Source: JAXGPF01 sp964650945
GTDB taxonomy: Bacteria > Verrucomicrobiota > Kiritimatiellia > JAAZAB01
Reading direction: 5' to 3'
Assembly: GCA_964650945.1 (NCBI GenBank)
Contig: CAZYXU010000003.1
Location: 1-64,000, forward strand
DNA length: 64,000 nt
Made by a program: the position numbers and the translations under genes. Under the pieces are notes generated by a model. That model worked only from the letters and a program-made list of their open reading frames with translations. It ran no database searches and was not told where the DNA came from. Shown piece after piece: positions 61,802-64,000 of the stretch. How positions within the stretch are numbered: position 1 is the stretch's first letter; every line of letters starts with the position of its first letter.

Positions 61802-62308
61802 ATGCCGGCGCGTAAACAAAAAAAAGCCGCCATCCGGATTCGTCCGGCGGGCTTCGGCGACGCGGGGGAAATCTACCGCATCATCAAGGAGCATCCGCGC
61901 GAAGTCCTGGCGCGTTCGGTGAGCGACATCGTCCAGAATATCGACCGGTTCCTGGTGGCGGAAACCGGCGGGCGGATTGCCGGCACGGCCTCCTGGCAGA
62001 TTCTCCCGGAAATCGGCCGCGCGGCGGAGCCTTCGATCGAAATCAAATCCGTGGCCGTATCCCGCGAATTTCAGCGCCGCGGGGTGGGGGATAAACTGGT
62101 GCGGGCGGTCATCCGCCATGTGCGCGCCTATCGCCCGGCGCAATTGGTGGTGTTGACGTTTTCGCCGGAATATTTCCGCCGGTTCGGCTTCCGTGAGACG
62201 CCCAAGGAAAAATTGATGCACAAGCTCTACATGGGTTGCGTCAACTGCACCAAGTATGACTCGCCCTTCACCTGCCCGGAAGTCGCCATGACCATCGGCT
62301 TGCGCTAG
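61802..62308 (+). CDS. Short N-acetylglutamate synthase-like GNAT acetyltransferase
   Basis: A 168-residue acetyltransferase. IRIRPAGFGDAGEIYRII opens the GNAT fold, EIKSVAVSREFQRRGVGDKLV is the acetyl-CoA loop, and LTFSPEYFRRFGFRETPKEKL with CVNCTKYDSPFTCPEVAM ends it. That last Cys-rich segment is typical of ArgA-type short NAGS enzymes. GGGAGG precedes ATG 61802. It would acetylate glutamate in arginine synthesis. It converges on the TPR gene with a 4-nt overlap. Confidence 0.8.
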   Translation: MPARKQKKAAIRIRPAGFGDAGEIYRIIKEHPREVLARSVSDIVQNIDRFLVAETGGRIAGTASWQILPEIGRAAEPSIEIKSVAVSREFQRRGVGDKLVRAVIRHVRAYRPAQLVVLTFSPEYFRRFGFRETPKEKLMHKLYMGCVNCTKYDSPFTCPEVAMTIGLR

Positions 62309-64000
62309 CCGCCCAGGCGGCGCAGTTGCTCGCCGGCGGGCTTGGCGGCCGGATATTTGGCGTAATTGTCCACGACGCGCTTGTACATCTCCTTGGCCTT
62401 GTTGACGTCGCCCACCAGTTCGCAGGCGCGGCCAAGCTGCCAGTAGGCTTCGGAGACGTATTCGGGGTAGGCTTCGAAGAGCACCGTTACCTTGGTCAGG
62501 TTTTCGGAAGCCACCTTGACGATCCCCTGCCAGGTTTGGTCGCCGGCGCGTTTCAGGCGTTCCGCCCGGGCCAGTTGGCAGCGCGCCACGCCCAGGGAGG
62601 CCGCCAGGCGCGCTTCACCCGTTTCCTCGTTGAAGACTTCCGTGAATTTTTGTTCGGCGGCTTCGTAATCCTCTTTGATTTCCAGGATGGCGGCCAGCTT
62701 CACCCGGCCCTGTTTGCCGGGCTTGAACCACGGGAATTCCTCCAGGACTTTTTTAAAGTTGGCCTCGGCTTCCCCGTAATTTTTCTCCAGGTACTTGATG
62801 TCGGCCAGGCCGAACCAGGCCGGCGCCTGGGCGATTTGGTCTTCGGGGAAGTCCGCGATAATCTTGTTGTAAATCTTTTCGGCTTCGGCCAGGTTGCCGG
62901 CATCTTTCAGGGCGCCGGCGTAGTCGGAAAGCATGGACGGGGAGAGCCGCACTTCCGGCTGGATGGCCAGCGATTCCTTGAAGGCTTCCAGCGCCTTAGT
63001 CTCCTCGCGGTTTTTCATGCAGTAACTGCCGTAGCTGAAAGACAACTGCGCCTGCAGGTCGGCATTGTCCTTGTGCCGGCCGCGGGCTTCCTGGAAATAG
63101 GCGGCGGCCTCCTCGGACGTCATCTGCTTGCTGCGCACCAGTTCGAAGATGCTGGCGGCGATGCCCGGGATGGCTTCCAGGGCCTTGTCCGAAGCGGGAT
63201 ATTGCGCGAGCAGGTCCTCGAATTTGCGCGCGGCGGCCAGGCGGGTTTCGCGGTACGCCTTGCGCTGCTCCTCGGGCAGGACGGTCGGCACGCCCATCTT
63301 CTCGGCCTTCTCGTTGAGCGCCTGGCCGGCAAACAGGAGACATTCCGGCGCGCGGTCGGAGTTGGGATTGGATTCCAGCGCCTTGCCGAAGTTGGCGACG
63401 GCGTCATCGAATGCGCCGTCTTTTTTGGCGATGAAACCGAGCCAGAAATAGGCGTCGGTGGCAATCGGCCGGTCGGGGAACAATTGCAGGATTTCGCGCA
63501 TGACGGCGGCCATCTCTTCGAACTGCTCCTTCTCGAAGTGCATCACGCCGATCTGGAACATGGCGGTTGGCGCGGTTTCGTGCTCCGGATGGTCCTTGGC
63601 CACCTGGCGCAGCACGGCCTGGGCTTCGTCAAACCGGCCGGTGCTGTTGAGGGCCATACCCAGTTGATACATGGCGTACGGGCGCAGTTGGCTGTCCTTC
63701 TGCTGCTCGATAAACTGCTGGAAATGCTTGATGGCGTCATCGGTTTTTTTCAAATTCACCAGCAGGGCGCCCTTTTGGTAGGCAACCTCGTCCACGTTGG
63801 CGTAATGCTCCGTTTTCTCGGGGAAACGCTTGAGCAGGTCGGTCAGGGTGGCCAGTCCGGCTTCGCCTTCATTCAGCGCGGCTTGGCTCATGCCTTTGTA
63901 GTACAAAGATGTGGGCAGGTACTTGCCCTCGGGGAATTTGGCGGCATATTGATCCGCGGTGGTCTGGACGTCGGCGAAACGGCCCAGCATGTATTCGGCG
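62305..64000 (-). CDS. TPR-repeat protein, 5' end outside the window
   Basis: At least 564 residues are visible, and the frame is open to the window edge, so the true start lies beyond 64000. The sequence is a long row of tetratricopeptide repeats of 34-37 residues (YQLGMALNSTGRFDEAQAVLRQVAKDHPE...). TPR arrays bind other proteins. No signal peptide can be seen because the start is missing. The ATG codon at 63990 is probably internal (AEYM-LGRF). No other domain is seen. Confidence 0.8.
   Translation of the reverse strand, partial: AEYMLGRFADVQTTADQYAAKFPEGKYLPTSLYYKGMSQAALNEGEAGLATLTDLLKRFPEKTEHYANVDEVAYQKGALLVNLKKTDDAIKHFQQFIEQQKDSQLRPYAMYQLGMALNSTGRFDEAQAVLRQVAKDHPEHETAPTAMFQIGVMHFEKEQFEEMAAVMREILQLFPDRPIATDAYFWLGFIAKKDGAFDDAVANFGKALESNPNSDRAPECLLFAGQALNEKAEKMGVPTVLPEEQRKAYRETRLAAARKFEDLLAQYPASDKALEAIPGIAASIFELVRSKQMTSEEAAAYFQEARGRHKDNADLQAQLSFSYGSYCMKNREETKALEAFKESLAIQPEVRLSPSMLSDYAGALKDAGNLAEAEKIYNKIIADFPEDQIAQAPAWFGLADIKYLEKNYGEAEANFKKVLEEFPWFKPGKQGRVKLAAILEIKEDYEAAEQKFTEVFNEETGEARLAASLGVARCQLARAERLKRAGDQTWQGIVKVASENLTKVTVLFEAYPEYVSEAYWQLGRACELVGDVNKAKEMYKRVVDNYAKYPAAKPAGEQLRRLGG

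Overview
The window is GC-rich bacterial DNA with short intergenic gaps, frequent ATGA-type start/stop overlaps and clear Shine-Dalgarno sites. Gene content points to a Gram-negative, strictly anaerobic or fermentative member of the PVC group. Kiritimatiellota or a relative is my best guess; this rests on gene style, not on a marker gene. Supporting features are a four-subunit ferredoxin-dependent 2-oxoacid oxidoreductase, two phenylacetate-CoA-ligase-like enzymes, an Mla/MCE outer-membrane lipid transport operon, many lipoproteins, kelch/VCBS and TPR proteins, a Ser/Thr kinase with a repeat-rich sensor part, and a four-helix-bundle suffix protein.

Layout. 0.1-10.6 kb: Gate-domain membrane protein; a minus-strand operon (aryl-CoA ligase, tandem ACT protein, second aryl-CoA ligase, transglutaminase-like protein, family 2 glycosyltransferase); SppA peptidase with a PilP/GspB-like membrane protein; Spy-like protein; GNAT. 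10.9-20.1 kb: PIG-L deacetylase lipoprotein, CinA, a 1,227-residue kelch/VCBS secreted protein, Gfo/Idh/MocA oxidoreductase, tRNA-Asp, tRNA-Met, and a zinc-ribbon/PTS EIIA fusion. 20.1-29.8 kb: lipoprotein, KtrA and KtrB potassium uptake; TrmJ, phosphatase, NadD, RsfS; anti-sigma and ECF sigma factor; M50-like protease; the oxidoreductase operon. 30-42.6 kb: SerC, lectin-like lipoprotein, LeuB-like dehydrogenase, Asd; a small lipoprotein with a coiled-coil partner; a glycan/envelope cluster (GT39-like, methyltransferase-epimerase fusion, GT4, coiled-coil protein, DUF368 translocase); PrmA. 42.6-64 kb: a 295-bp heptamer repeat array followed by mlaE-mlaF-mlaD-lipoprotein; SBP-PAS histidine kinase; M48 peptidase; NtrC-type regulator; MntP, ThrC and the kinase; Flp-like pilin; AstE-like enzyme; PurM; secreted protein; four-helix protein; NAGS-like GNAT; and a TPR protein cut by the window edge.

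The signal least explained by genes is non-coding. Short tandem repeats with a 7-bp (sometimes 8-bp) period and a GAAC core, plus related TTCTGAA-type heptamers, recur at eight places. Seven of them lie just upstream of a start codon. Two other palindromic element families are also present: a two-hairpin REP-like element in three copies, and a palindrome inside the 5' part of prmA. Other points of interest are the zinc-ribbon EIIA beside potassium transporters, a methyltransferase-epimerase fusion, a 55-residue lipoprotein, and an in-frame open tail after the stop of the four-helix protein.
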